Shown: one piece after another, positions 21,901 through 36,191 of the stretch
Numbering within the stretch: the stretch's first letter is position 1
Layout: each line of letters opens with the position of its first letter
Assembly: GCA_001298575.1 (NCBI GenBank)
Contig: LJCV01000264.1
Location: forward strand, 1-51,577
Direction of reading: 5' to 3'
From: Actinobacteria bacterium OK074
GTDB taxonomy: Bacteria > Actinomycetota > Actinomycetes > Streptomycetales > Streptomycetaceae
DNA: 51,577 nucleotides
Made by a program: the position numbers and the translations under genes
The notes under the pieces: model-generated
Seen by the model: only the letters and a program-made list of their open reading frames with translations
Told to the model about the DNA's origin: nothing
The model's database searches: none

Positions 21901-23802
21901 CAACACATCCGGCCGCACACCCCACGATTCGAGCAGCCGGAACAACGCCACTTCCAACGCGAACAACGCGGGCTGCGCGAACTCCGTCCGATTCAACCGC
22001 TCTTCGTCATCACCAAAAACAATCTCCCGCAACCCAAAAGGAACTTCCGCGTCCACCGCGTCGAACGCCGCCGCGAACACCGGATACGCCTCGTACAACT
22101 CCCGGCCCATACCGAGCCGTTGCGACCCCTGCCCCGCAAGGACGAACCCCGTCCGCCCCCGCACCACCGCACCCCGCACCACCGACCCGACCGACTCCCC
22201 CGTCGCCAACGCGGCCAACCCCGCCCGGAGTTCGTCAACCCCACGCCCCACCACCACCGCACGGTCCTCGAACACCGACCGCGTCAGCCCCAGCGCCAGC
22301 CCCACACCCGCGACCGGGACGTCCACACCCTCCACCGCGTCCAACAACCGCCGCGCCTGGGCCCGCAACGCCCCCTCGCCCCGCCCCGACACCGGCCACA
22401 CCACAAACCCGTCGCCCTCCGAAGCGTCAGAGACCTCCGTCTCCTCCGCCTCCTCAAGGATCACGTGCGCGTTCGTGCCGGAGATGCCGAACGACGACAC
22501 GCCCGCGCGGCGGGGCCGTTCGGCGTTCCGGGGCCAGTCCCGGGCCTCGCTCAAGAGGTTCACCTCGCCCGCCGACCAGTCGACGTGGGACGACGGTTCG
22601 TCGACGTGCAACGTCCGCGGGAGCAGGCCGTGTCGCATCGCCATGACCATCTTCATGACACCGGCCACACCCGCCGCCGCCTGTGTGTGCCCGATGTTCG
22701 ACTTCACCGAGCCGAGCCACAACGGGAGTTCGCGGTCCTGGCCGTACGTGGCGAGCAGCGCCTGGGCCTCGATGGGGTCGCCCAGCGTCGTACCCGTGCC
22801 GTGGGCCTCCACCGCGTCCACGTCCGCGGCCGACAGTCCGGCGGACGCCAACGCCGCCCGGATCACTCGCTGTTGAGACGGACCGTTCGGCGCCGTCAGT
22901 CCATTCGAGGCTCCGTCCTGGTTGACCGCGCTCCCCCGCACCACCGCCAACACCCGGTGCCCGTTGCGCCGCGCGTCCGACAGCCGCTCCAGCAACAGCA
23001 GGCCCGCGCCCTCTCCCCATCCCGTGCCGTCGGCGGCGTCGGCGAAGGGTTTGCAGCGGCCGTTCCCGGCCATGCCGCCCTGGCGGCTGAACTCGACGAA
23101 GGCGCCCGGGGTCGACATCACCGCGACCCCGCCCACCAGCGCCAGCGCGCACTCCCCGGCGCGCAGGGCGTGCGCCGCGAGGTGCAGTGCGACCAGCGAC
23201 GACGAGCACGCCGTGTCCACCGTCACCGCGGGACCCTCCAGGCCCAGGGTGTAGGCGACCCGCCCGGAGACGACGCTGCCCGCGTTGCCGGTGAGGATGT
23301 GCCCCTCGACGCCTTCGGGGATCTCGCGCAGCCCGGAGCCGTACTCCTGGTTGCTGCACCCGATGAACACGCCGGTGTCGCTGCCGCGCAGGGCGGCGGG
23401 GGCGATGCCCGCGCGCTCCACGGTCTCCCAGGCGACCTCCAGGAGCAGCCGCTGCTGCGGATCCATGGCCAGAGCCTCACGCGGGGAGATGCCGAAGAAT
23501 CCCGCGTCGAAGCGGTCCGCGTCGTGGACGAAGCCGCCCTGGGTGGTGGCGCTGCCGTACTCGAAGAGGCTGTCGAGGTCCCAGCCGCGGTCGGCGGGGA
23601 AGTCGGTCATGGCGTCCGTGCCCTCGGCGAGCAGGCGCCAGAAGTCCTCGGGGGTGTCGGCGCCGCCCGGCAGGCGGCAGGCCATGGCGACGATCGCGAC
23701 CGGTTCGGTCGTCGCGTCCCGCAAGCGCTGGTTGTGCTTGCGCAGCCGTTCGTTCTCCCGGAGCGAGGCACGGAGGGCTTCGACGACTTTTTCGGACGAC
23801 AT
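1..23802 (-). CDS. Type I modular polyketide synthase (PKS A), five modules plus partial sixth, 3' end outside window
   Basis: Cytoplasmic multienzyme that extends and reduces an acyl chain. The frame is open from the ATG at 23802-23800 to base 1 (7,934 codons, no stop). The KS motif PNGPSQQRVIRQALASAGL at the left edge is in the same frame as the N-terminus. The start has GGAG on the minus strand (23809-23812), 6 nt upstream. Residues 1-32 are a charged coiled-coil docking segment (MSSEKVVEALRASLRENERL...), and the first KS begins at once after it. Order: A1 KS-AT-KR-ACP, A2 KS-AT-KR-ACP, A3 KS-AT-KR-ACP, A4 KS-AT-DH-ACP, A5 KS-AT-KR-ACP, A6 KS... All six KS carry the active-site Cys (CSSS; CSAA in A6). 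It follows PKS B after 76 bp, so the two are probably cotranscribed. The domain calls are firm; the product is unknown. Confidence 0.97.
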   Translation of the reverse strand, partial: MSSEKVVEALRASLRENERLRKHNQRLRDATTEPVAIVAMACRLPGGADTPEDFWRLLAEGTDAMTDFPADRGWDLDSLFEYGSATTQGGFVHDADRFDAGFFGISPREALAMDPQQRLLLEVAWETVERAGIAPAALRGSDTGVFIGCSNQEYGSGLREIPEGVEGHILTGNAGSVVSGRVAYTLGLEGPAVTVDTACSSSLVALHLAAHALRAGECALALVGGVAVMSTPGAFVEFSRQGGMAGNGRCKPFADAADGTGWGEGAGLLLLERLSDARRNGHRVLAVVRGSAVNQDGASNGLTAPNGPSQQRVIRAALASAGLSAADVDAVEAHGTGTTLGDPIEAQALLATYGQDRELPLWLGSVKSNIGHTQAAAGVAGVMKMVMAMRHGLLPRTLHVDEPSSHVDWSAGEVNLLSEARDWPRNAERPRRAGVSSFGISGTNAHVILEEAEETEVSDASEGDGFVVWPVSGRGEGALRAQARRLLDAVEGVDVPVAGVGLALGLTRSVFEDRAVVVGRGVDELRAGLAALATGESVGSVVRGAVVRGRTGFVLAGQGSQRLGMGRELYEAYPVFAAAFDAVDAEVPFGLREIVFGDDEERLNRTEFAQPALFALEVALFRLLESWGVRPDVLAGHSIGEIAAAHVAGVWSLADACQLVVARGRLMQALPAGGAMVAVQAAEGEVLPLLNDRVGIAAVNGPQAVVISGATDAVEEIAARFRAEGRKVTGLRVSHAFHSPLMEPMLDEFRAVVSELAYGRPQLAVVSTVTGALATAEELMSPEYWVEHVRRTVRYGDAVHALAEQGVTRFLELGPDGTLSALAQAVLPVAAEGAEAAVVVPVLRKEGAEAGSLLRAVGVLHAQGHSPDWSALFPGARPVELPTYAFQRERYWLADAVSGAVTEEERGEAVDSAFWAAVRKGDVGDLAERLALDPDVLAPVLPALTAWHHDSVQRATAESWQYRETWTPLPSPTGSPAGTWLVPFCAGDEEATATAAAVAEAFGAAGAEARPVPVAADADHTQVTAALTEAAAARGGTTLQLLSLLGLTETPHPDHPDVPLGLHLGTLLVQALAANGTRARLWAATRSAVSVGAADRLTRPVQATTWGLGRTVAVEHSDLWAGLVDLPTRPDRRALARLVAVVAEPGDENELAVRDSAVFARRLVPGVNHGGTDGRSGGATDGLSELTLTGTTLITGGTGIIGAHVARRLAREGAAHLLLVSRRGPDAPGAAELQEELGELGARVTVAACDPADRTALDALLASVPAELPLTAVLHVAGALDDAPLTAMDPERYATVLRAKLRAAANLDAATRQLATPLGAFVLFSSIAGALGSAGQAGYAAGNAHLDALARQRRAAGLPATCVAWGPWAGGGMADDPAVLTRLRRGGLTPMDVEPALTALGRLLAHDDTWALVADVDWARIATGRRGLPGAALLDRIPDAARALAATTDDATAGRSGQLHAQLAPLGATDRRHLLLRLVRHSAATALGHPTPEAIQPNRAFQECGFDSLTAVELRNLLATATGIALPTTLVFDHPTPAALAEHLLRELDDGALPLGTADTAPAPRGAVDDEPIAIVAMACRLPGRITSPEQLWDLLADGGDAVSTFPTDRGWDLDTLYDPDSLRPGTSYVNEGGFLTGVDGFDAAFFGISPREAVAIDPQHRLLLEVSWETVERAGLDPRSLRGSRTGLFVGCGHQGYGAGLADVPDDVRGHLLTGSAASLASGRVSYALGLEGPAVTLDTACSSSLVALHLAAQALRAGECDLALAGGVTVMSTPGVFVEFSRQRGLAGDGRCKAFADGADGTGWSEGVGMLLVERLSDARRNGHRVLAVVAGSAVNQDGASNGLTAPNGPSQQRVIRAALASAGLSATDVDAVEAHGTGTTLGDPIEAQALLATYGQQRERPLWLGSLKSNVGHTQAAAGVAGVIKMVLAMQHGLLPRTLHVDTPSSHVDWSAGAVELLTEEREWRPEGDRPRRAAVSAFGLSGTNAHVVLEEPRDASPGDLPEELPSAGTVPWLVSGRSARALRAQAARLAEHVDAHPELSPAALGHALLATRTAFEHRAAVVGADREGLLAALRAVGRGEPAPGAAVGTADSEGGLAFLFAGQGSQRLGMGRELYETFDAFAEAYDTVCAHLDNELGRSLREIVFGDDEQALNRTEFTQPALFAFEVALFRLLEAWGVRPDVLAGHSIGELAAAYVAGVWSLEDACRLVAARGRLMQALPEGGAMVAVQAAEIEILPLLTDRVGIAAVNGPRAVVISGDEDDVTVIAAHFTALGRRTSRLRVSHAFHSPLMEPMLRDFLAVAESLTYHRPQIPIVSDVTGTLADPGELCEAGYWAAHVRQPVRFAEDVHRLRGQGITRYLELGADGTLTALARTCFADEPTVASGTAPASAPLLVPALRKDRPEIPSLYGALAQLHVHGVEVDWSPAFGTAAVVAASAVDLPTYVFQHERYWLDHGTETVADAARTAADTADDRFWEAVECEDVEALTRALGLGAEQVGAVVPALASWRKRQQEQNAVDALYYQVVWKPAATEQAVAATDVTDRRWLLLLPGAADSEDRTATTLATALGKALGGPDRVVTVDVPDGDRTNRAAVAALLREAAADGPVEGVLVLASRAGAEPDGLPLAPAVVAVVLQALGDAEVGGRVWVATRGGVSVGRSDGPVDEAQGAVWGLGRIAALEYPDRWGGLVDLPEVLDRRATARLTGVLLGGGPEDQVAVRPSGILGRRLERIPNAEEETAGWRPRGTVLVTGGTGALGARVARWAAGAGAEHVVLVSRRGLEAPGAGELRDELAGLGARVSVVACDVAERAALARVLAEHPVDAVVHTAGVLDDGVIDALTPERFAAVLRTKALSALHLDELTRDRDLDAFVLFSSFAGTVGTTGQGNYAAANAYLDALAERRRAAGLPATSIAWGPWADGGMADEEVVAWRMHRGGVLPLQPALGILALRRAAGEDRPLVMVSDIRWAEFAPPFTMTRPSPFIEYLPEARAAVEGAGPASDRFGRGDGSGLRDQLTGLAPVDQERVLLEVVRLCAAGVLGYSGASAVPAERAFRDLGVDSLTAVELRGTLAMATGVPLAATVVFDYPSPVVLARYLREQLLGAVVEAVVPVAAVGSAGVGSDPVVIVGMACRFPGGVEDPEGLWRLLSEGRDAVGPFPADRGWDMAALYDPTGERSGSTLVDVGAFLDGVGHFDAGFFGMSPREALAADPQQRLLLEAVWEALERSGVAPGSLRGSRTGVFAGTNGQDYAGVLLASDADVEGHVGTGNAASVLSGRVSYVLGLEGPAVTVDTACSSSLVALHLAAQALRGGECDLALAGGVTVMSTPGAFVEFSRQRGLALDGRCKAFAEGADGTGWGEGVGVVVVERLSDARRNGHRVLAVVAGSAVNQDGASNGLTAPNGPSQQRVIRAALASAGLSAADVDAVEAHGTGTSLGDPIEAQALLAAYGQGRERPLLLGSVKSNIGHTQAAAGVAGVIKMVLAMQHGVLPQTLHVDEPSSRVDWTAGEVRLLTEAYEWERVAEDRPRRGAVSAFGVSGTNAHVILEQPIAEEVAAAADAEPTVTPSVVPSAVSSLVPWVVSGRTAAALRAQAGRLAEFVAGDEGLSTAGVGGSLVRSRSVFEHRAVVWGADRAELLRGLDAVVEGGASVEGAVVGSVLAGGRTAFLFAGQGSQRLGMGRELYEEYPVFADAFDAVCAHLDGELPRSLREIVFGDDAELLNRTEFAQPALFALEVALFRLLESWGVRPDVLAGHSIGEIAAAHVAGVWSLADACQLVVARGRLMQALPAGGAMVAVQATEEEVLPMLNDRVGIAAVNGPRSVVISGAADAVEEIAAHFRAQDRKATALRVSHAFHSPLMEPMLDEFRAVVAELTYGQPKLPIVSTVTGEAATAEELASPEYWVEHVRRTVRYADAVRGLVGQTVTRFLELGPDGTLTALARDCVADEGLLFAPVLRKDRPEGGTVLAAVAAAFTRGAEADWSMLFPAVPWVELPTYAFQHENYWPKAVNREAGATPSGSGGSGGSGSETDARFWAAVEREDLESLAGELELAENVVGAVLPALSSWRRQNVEQAALDELRYRVEWHPLSDVPGSATLSGHWLLVEPADRTADAWTQAVIDGLVERGAEVERVTCERDAGREELAMLIGTLGASASASASASVAGVVSLLALPEESPAEGEVPLAISASVALIQALGDADVTAPLWVLTRGAVSVGRSDGPTDALQGAVWGLGRVAALEAPGRWGGLVDLPETIDRRALGRLAAVLGGLGDEDQVAVRASGVFGRRLSHLPVISGEDNDSWRPRGTVLITGGTGALGARVARWAVAEGADHVVLVSRRGLEAPGAGELRDELTASGARVSVVACDVAVRAAVEELLAEYPVDAVVHAAGAVVNLPLDQVSLGDLGEVWSGKVAGAVNLDAALGDRALDAFVVFSSIAGVWGSGGQTGYAAANAFLDGLVEARRTRGLAATSVAWGPWADGGMAADAEAVEALRRRGLLVLEPDRAVRALGRVVPGADALTVVADVDWSRFAPAYTSVRPSVLLSILPEARTALATLSTPEAEKTAGSALRERLGRLSSAELDRALLELVLGRVGAVLGHRDAEAVEATRSFRDLGFDSLTAVELRDRLGTETGLHLPSTLVFDHPTPTALVRLLRQELFTEQEQADGHSETTSPNHPSGSGTSLPVPAAPTTTDDPIVIVGMACRLPGRVAGPDDLWRLVTEGTDAIAEFPTDRGWDLDALHGRGVGDGDGAGSHARAGGFLYDAGEFDPAFFGISPREALAVDPQQRLLLETSWEALEHAAIRPDLLHGSRTGVFVGAGSSGYGAGLREVPEGLGGQLLTGVAGSVVSGRIAYTFGFEGPAVTVDTACSSSLVALHLAAQSLRSGECELALVGGVTVLADPGAFVEFSSQGGLAADGRCKAFSDDADGTGWAEGAGILVVERLSDARRNGHQVLAVVAGSAVNQDGASNGLTAPNGPAQQRVIRQALAGAGLTPADVDAVEAHGTGTTLGDPIEAQALLATYGQGRQQPLLLGSLKSNIGHTQAAAGVAGIIKTVLAMHHGLLPRTLHADRPSTHVDWSAGDIRLLTENTEWPHTDGRPRRAGVSAFGVSGTNAHVILEQPLHDDELADVDTVVPEPLVPWVVSGRSRAALRAQAGRLAEFVAGEDTLSAVRVAASLVRSRSVFEHRAVVWGADRAELLRGLDAVVEGAASVEGAVVGSVLAGGRTAFLFAGQGSQRLGMGRELHEEYPVFADAFDAVCAHLDTQLPRPLREIVFGDDVEPLNRTEFAQPALFALEVALFRLLESWGVRPDVLLGHSIGELAAAHAAGVWTLADACKLVAARGRLMQALPPGGAMVSLQAREDEVLPLLDGHVGIAAVNGPLSVVISGAADAVEEVAAHFRTEGRKTTALRVSHAFHSPLMEPMLAEFRSVAEQLTYGTPRTPLVSALTGELASEAELTSPEYWVRHVRDAVRFADGVAALAGQNVTRCLELGPDSTLTTLTQSCLPTADGLEVAVLRDGHPEPRTLLAAVSALFTRGVDDLDWTAALPSLARAPRVALPTYAFQRRRYWLDVAAGSGDAPALGLAATGHPLLAAAVPVAGSDAVVLTGRLSLRTHPWLADHRISGTVVVPSTAMLELAVRAGDEVGCGQVRELALEAPLSVPERGAVRLQVRVEEPDARGTRALTVYSCPADASSNGAPSDAVWTRHAGGLLAPATVTPEQAGGGADFTVWPPADAEPVEIGGLYERLAADTGLEYGPVFRALTGVWRHGDDVYAEVALGEGEYERARRFGVHPALLDAALHPLGLGLPEGLGDGLLLFAWQRATLLADGAAALRVRLTRCAEDAVTLHAADTSGQPVLTVEALRLRPVVTGGGDTPAERAEREHETAVADDRMDPAPAHSPSPSSQQPARRRAVAGGAGGAGGAGGAGAVGAEGAGLVDRLAGRSPAERQRVLLDLVRRKVAAVLDYVDVDEVEPSRVFKDLGFASITAVELRNQLGADIGVLLPATLVFDHPTPLALAAHLDEELFGTRPEFAPPAVTRAGLDDDPVVVVGMACRYPGGIAGPEDLWDLVVNKGDGISPLPSDRGWDLAALYHPDPDHPGTCYAREGGFLHNASQFDPGFFGISPREALAMDPQQRLLLEASWEALERAGIDPASRRGSLTGVFAGVTYQDYIGILGAAKDSFEGYIGTGNSPSVLSGRISYALGLEGPALTVDTACSSSLVALHLAAQALRQGECDLALAGGVTVMSTPGSLIEFSRQRALAEDGRCKPFAADADGASWAEGVGMIVLERLSDARRHGHPVLAVIQGSALNQDGASNGLTAPNGPSQQRVIRAALAGGGLTPADIDAVEAHGTGTTLGDPIEAQALIAVYGQDRQADRPLWLGSLKSNIGHSQAAAGVGGVIKMVMALRNGVLPATLYAETPTPEVDWSAGTVRLLNEPVPWPANGRPRRAGVSSFGMSGTNAHVIIAQAPDDAVTPNAAERPGVEGDGVASAAVPDGPPALSLVPAALAARTADGLRAQAGRLLAHLRDNPGVGLADLGLSLATTRTAFEQRAVVLAADRDALERGLRDLAEDRVVSDVVRGVDRRGSGPVLVFPGQGAQWVGMGRELLDTAPEFARRVAECEQALAPYVDWSLTAALRGGPDAPDLDRVDVVQPVLWAVMVSLAELWRSNGVEPAAVVGHSQGEIAAAVVAGVLSLEDGARVAALRSRAITAIAGDGGMMSVPLPADDVRARLEPYGDRLAVAAVNGPGSVVVSGAADALDDLFASLTGEGVQARKVAVDYGSHSAHVEPIRAQVLDALAELRPTPADIPFRSSVTGEWLDDDTVLDAVYWYTNLRETVRFEDAVRGLLAAGHRAFIEVSPHPVVAFGLRETIEDAGADAAVLGTLRRDQGGLDRFVTSLAEAHAQGVAVDWTTVFAGTGARSVELPTYAFQRLRYWPELREANAVATDGADANDEVESRFWQTVEDEDLASLTAALDLGGDTPLSEVLPALSAWRRSSKEQSTVDSWRYTVGWTPLTQDTAAAPPTGTWLLVVPPAGHPLADATRQTLTDHGVPVRVVHVDAGSPDADRAGLAAQLITELADSGSGVDPADLGGVLSFLALDETPHPEHPSVPAGLAGTLALLQALVDLGGTAPLWCATRGAVAVTAAETVLSSPQALVWGLGRVAALEHSDRWGGLIDLPETLDRRAGDRLRALLARPDGEDQTAVRASGSYGRRLLRAPLADTPAPEGSWRPRGTVLVTGGTGAVGGHISRWLAAQGADHLLLTSRRGADAPGAAELAAELAELGAGHVTLAACDVADRAAVTELLATIPEEHPLDAVFHIAGSLDDGVIDGLDPSRMHPVLRTKATAAVNLHELTAGYDLSAFVLFSSTSGTISGPGLGNYAPGNAFLDALAQQRRAAGLPATAVAWGHWADGGMGDGAVGERLRRYGVYDMRPELACQALQQALDHGETYLAVTDIGWERFAPAFTGSRPSALLRDLPDARRVLDPARPTASGDTFGADDGADGELPALRRHLAGLADADRADAVLDVVRGYVATVLGYPGPQAVEPTRAFSDLGFDSLSAVELRNGMNKITGLRLPATLVFDHPNCAELARLLLGELGGESADDRAPRSGTAVTAGAATDDPVVITALSCRFPGGANTPEKYWELLADGIDAIAPFPADRGWDVDNLYDPDPDHPGTCTAREGGFLKDMTEFDPAFFGVSPREALAMDPQQRLLLELAWEAFERAGIDPLSLRGSRTGVFAGTNGNDYIPLLVASGEDVGGHLGTGNAASIVSGRVSYVLGLEGPAVTVDTACSAALVALHLAVQALRSGECDLALAGGVTVMSTPGLFLDFSRQRGLASDGRCKAFSDAADGAGFAEGAGLVLVERLSDARAAGRPVLAVVAGSAVNQDGASNGLTAPNGPSQQRVIRQALASAGLT
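901..5655 (-). other. PKS A module 5: KS-AT(methylmalonyl)-KR-ACP
   Basis: KS about 5655-4385 (DTACSSSL near 5130, KSNIGHS). AT about 4010-2960 differs from all others here: VFPGQGAQWVGMG start, GHSQGEIAAAVVAGV and VDYGSHSAHVEPI (3405-3440). The YGSH motif replaces HAFH and resembles the YASH signature of methylmalonyl-specific ATs. KR about 2770-1510 with TGGTGAVG, AGSLDDGVI (B-type) and GNYAPGN. ACP with DLGFDSLSAVEL near 1090. The expected product unit is an alpha-methyl, beta-hydroxyl extension. Confidence 0.92.
5656..9714 (-). other. PKS A module 4: KS-AT(malonyl)-DH-ACP, no KR
   Basis: KS about 9714-8440 (DTACSSSL). AT about 8100-7080 (GHSIGELAAAH, HAFHSP, malonyl). DH about 7060-6190 with intact HRISGTVVVP (HxxxGxxxxP, 6898-6927) and HPALLDAALHP (6385-6420), so His and Asp are both present. 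After the DH ends (LRLRPV, near 6181) only about 80 residues of low-complexity linker separate it from the ACP. There is no Rossmann motif or Tyr/Asn KR signature. The ACP reads DLGFASITAVEL (5815-5845) with Ala in place of the usual Asp before the phosphopantetheine Ser. Without a KR the DH has no beta-hydroxyl to act on, so a ketone is the simplest prediction. Confidence 0.93.
6001..6036. repeat. 9-bp tandem repeat in the DH-ACP linker of module A4
   Basis: Four tandem 9-bp units (accagcccc on the plus strand; the first has one mismatch) encode Gly-Ala-Gly triplets on the minus strand. The repeat lies in the short linker where other reducing modules carry a KR. Confidence 0.85.
9715..14424 (-). 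other. PKS A module 3: KS-AT(malonyl)-KR(A-type)-ACP
   Basis: KS about 14424-13150 with CSSS near 13900, in a stretch of lower GC than equivalent KS segments. AT about 12790-11780 with GHSIGEIAAAH and HAFHSP (malonyl). KR with TGGTGALG near 10860. It lacks LDD (AGAVVNLPL instead) and has Trp in SSIAGVWGSG (10456-10500), the mark of an A-type KR, so its hydroxyl should have the opposite configuration to those of modules 1, 2 and 5. ACP with DLGFDSLTAVEL near 9945. The KR structural half contains an Ala-Ser dipeptide run from a hexanucleotide repeat. Confidence 0.92.
11308..11337. repeat. Hexanucleotide repeat inside the KR region of module A3
   Basis: Five perfect tandem copies of cgatgc (plus strand) encode alternating Ala-Ser in the KR structural subdomain. 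In-frame length change would be tolerated, so it is probably a slippage-prone spacer. Confidence 0.85.
14425..19092 (-). other. PKS A module 2: KS-AT(malonyl)-KR-ACP
   Basis: KS about 19092-17820 with LDTACSSSL and KSNVGH. AT about 17510-16440 with GHSIGELAAAY and VSHAFHSP (malonyl type). KR with TGGTGALG near 15540, HTAGVLDDGVI (B-type LDD) and GNYAAAN. ACP with DLGVDSLTAVEL near 14610. A beta-hydroxyl is expected. The KR N-terminal structural half lies about 16240-15600. No DH or ER fits between AT and KR. Confidence 0.93.
19093..23802 (-). other. PKS A module 1: docking-KS-AT(malonyl)-KR-ACP
   Basis: KS about 23706-22460 with DTACSSSL (near 23200), EAHGTGT and KSNIGH. AT about 22155-21130 with GHSIGEIAAAH and HAFHSP, the malonyl-CoA signature. 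KR about 20950-19670 with TGGTGIIG, an LDD motif (AGALDDAPL) typical of B-type KRs, and catalytic Ser, Tyr and Asn (FSSIAG, GYAAGN). ACP with ECGFDSLTAVEL near 19280. The AT and KR are joined by the usual LPTYAFQRERYWL linker. Expected outcome is a beta-hydroxyl from a malonyl extension. The AT here reads FVLAGQGSQ where its close copy in module B1 has FLFAGQGSQ. Confidence 0.93.
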
Positions 23803-23878
23803 GGTCAGCTCCACACTTCGCGCTTCGACGTTCTACGGCTTACGGCTGGGGATGCGGGGAAACGGCGGGACCGGCTGC

Positions 23879-35637
<11,759 letters not shown>

Positions 35638-35641
<4 letters not shown>

Positions 35642-35853
35642 AGCTCGGCCCCCAGGCTCCGGTCGCGCACCACGGCGGACATGACGAACGTGACGGCCAC
35701 GCCGGCCTCGTAGGACCTCACGCCGGCCTCGTACGACCTGACGGACATGGCGCGCGCGCCGACCCCGCCGGACGTGACAGGCGTGCCGGGCGGGGTGAAC
35801 GTGGCGGACACGACCGGTGGCAGGCCCGCTGCGCTCGGAACGGTCAACGACAC
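35638..35853 (-). CDS. Small ORF of unknown function, overlapping the start of PKS B
   Basis: A 71-residue frame starting GTG (35853-35851) with a strong Shine-Dalgarno GAGGAG on the minus strand (plus-strand ctcctc, 35859-35864), 5 nt upstream. Its TGA overlaps the GTG start of PKS B (GTGA), the arrangement of translational coupling. I do not recognise the protein. It is rich in Ala, Val, Thr and Pro near the N-terminus and contains a duplicated RSYEAGV heptapeptide from a 21-bp tandem duplication. It has no clear signal peptide, membrane segment or domain. It may be a real small protein, a leader ORF that sets translation of PKS B, or decayed coding DNA. The ribosome site and overlap are seen; the role is inference. 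Confidence 0.45.
35698..35739. repeat. 21-bp tandem duplication within the small ORF
   Basis: Two adjacent 21-bp units (35698-35718 and 35719-35739) are identical at 20 of 21 positions. They encode the heptapeptide RSYEAGV twice in the ORF upstream of PKS B. Confidence 0.9.
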
Positions 35854-35970
35854 CGGATCTCCTCAGTCAGGCTCGGACATCCACGCGGTCTGCATGGCCT
35901 CTTCGATCACCTCGAACGCGGCCAAGTCTGGGGGGCGTTCACGCGCTCGACGGGCGTCGGCCGTCCGACT

Positions 35971-35986
35971 CTGAAAAATCCCCTAG
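35971..35986. promoter_or_regulatory. Possible PAS-LuxR (PimM-type) operator 1
   Basis: The plus strand reads CTGAAAAATCCCCTAG. Against the PimM consensus as I recall it (CTVGGGAWWTCCCBAG), 12 of 16 positions agree, including the full CCCBAG half. It lies 118 bp upstream of the leftward small ORF/PKS B start. Binding is inferred only. Confidence 0.4.
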
Positions 35987-36074
35987 TTGCCCGGTGCACC
36001 CTTCCGGCGACGCTCCGGGACGAGCCGAGGGCCGCCCCGGCGCCGTCGCCACCGGCGCTCCCCCGCCCCACGGC

Positions 36075-36090
36075 ACCGGCAAATCCCTAG
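36075..36090. promoter_or_regulatory. Possible PAS-LuxR (PimM-type) operator 2
   Basis: The plus strand reads ACCGGCAAATCCCTAG, agreeing with the recalled PimM consensus at 13 of 16 positions, the best of the three sites. It is 102 bp upstream of the first P450 start codon. Confidence 0.45.
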
Positions 36091-36191
36091 AGTTGCGCGG
36101 TATTTCTGGCCCCGGCTTCGTCCCGCGTGCTGCGCTGGGCCCGCTCCCGGCCCGCCTTTCGTGCGGGCTGCCTTGCCGAGAGGGGTTCTTG

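Larger units (their letters stand above)
35854..36191. promoter_or_regulatory. Divergent promoter region between the PKS B unit and the P450 genes
   Basis: A 338-bp gap without a credible gene. It separates leftward transcription (small ORF, PKS B, PKS A) from rightward transcription (two P450s). It contains two CCCTAG-type operator-like sites (35971-35986 and 36075-36090), one about 118 bp from the leftward start and one about 102 bp from the rightward start. A small hairpin (gcccgc 36150-36155 with gcgggc 36163-36168) lies just before the P450 ribosome site GAGAGGGG (36178-36185). Plus-strand reading frames through it lack ribosome sites and known motifs. I could not assign -10/-35 boxes with confidence. 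Confidence 0.6.

Noticed and set aside
35817..36191. Upstream extension of P450 1 to about 35817
   Set aside because: The extra residues match no P450 region, and the ATG at 36192 has a good ribosome site and gives standard length.
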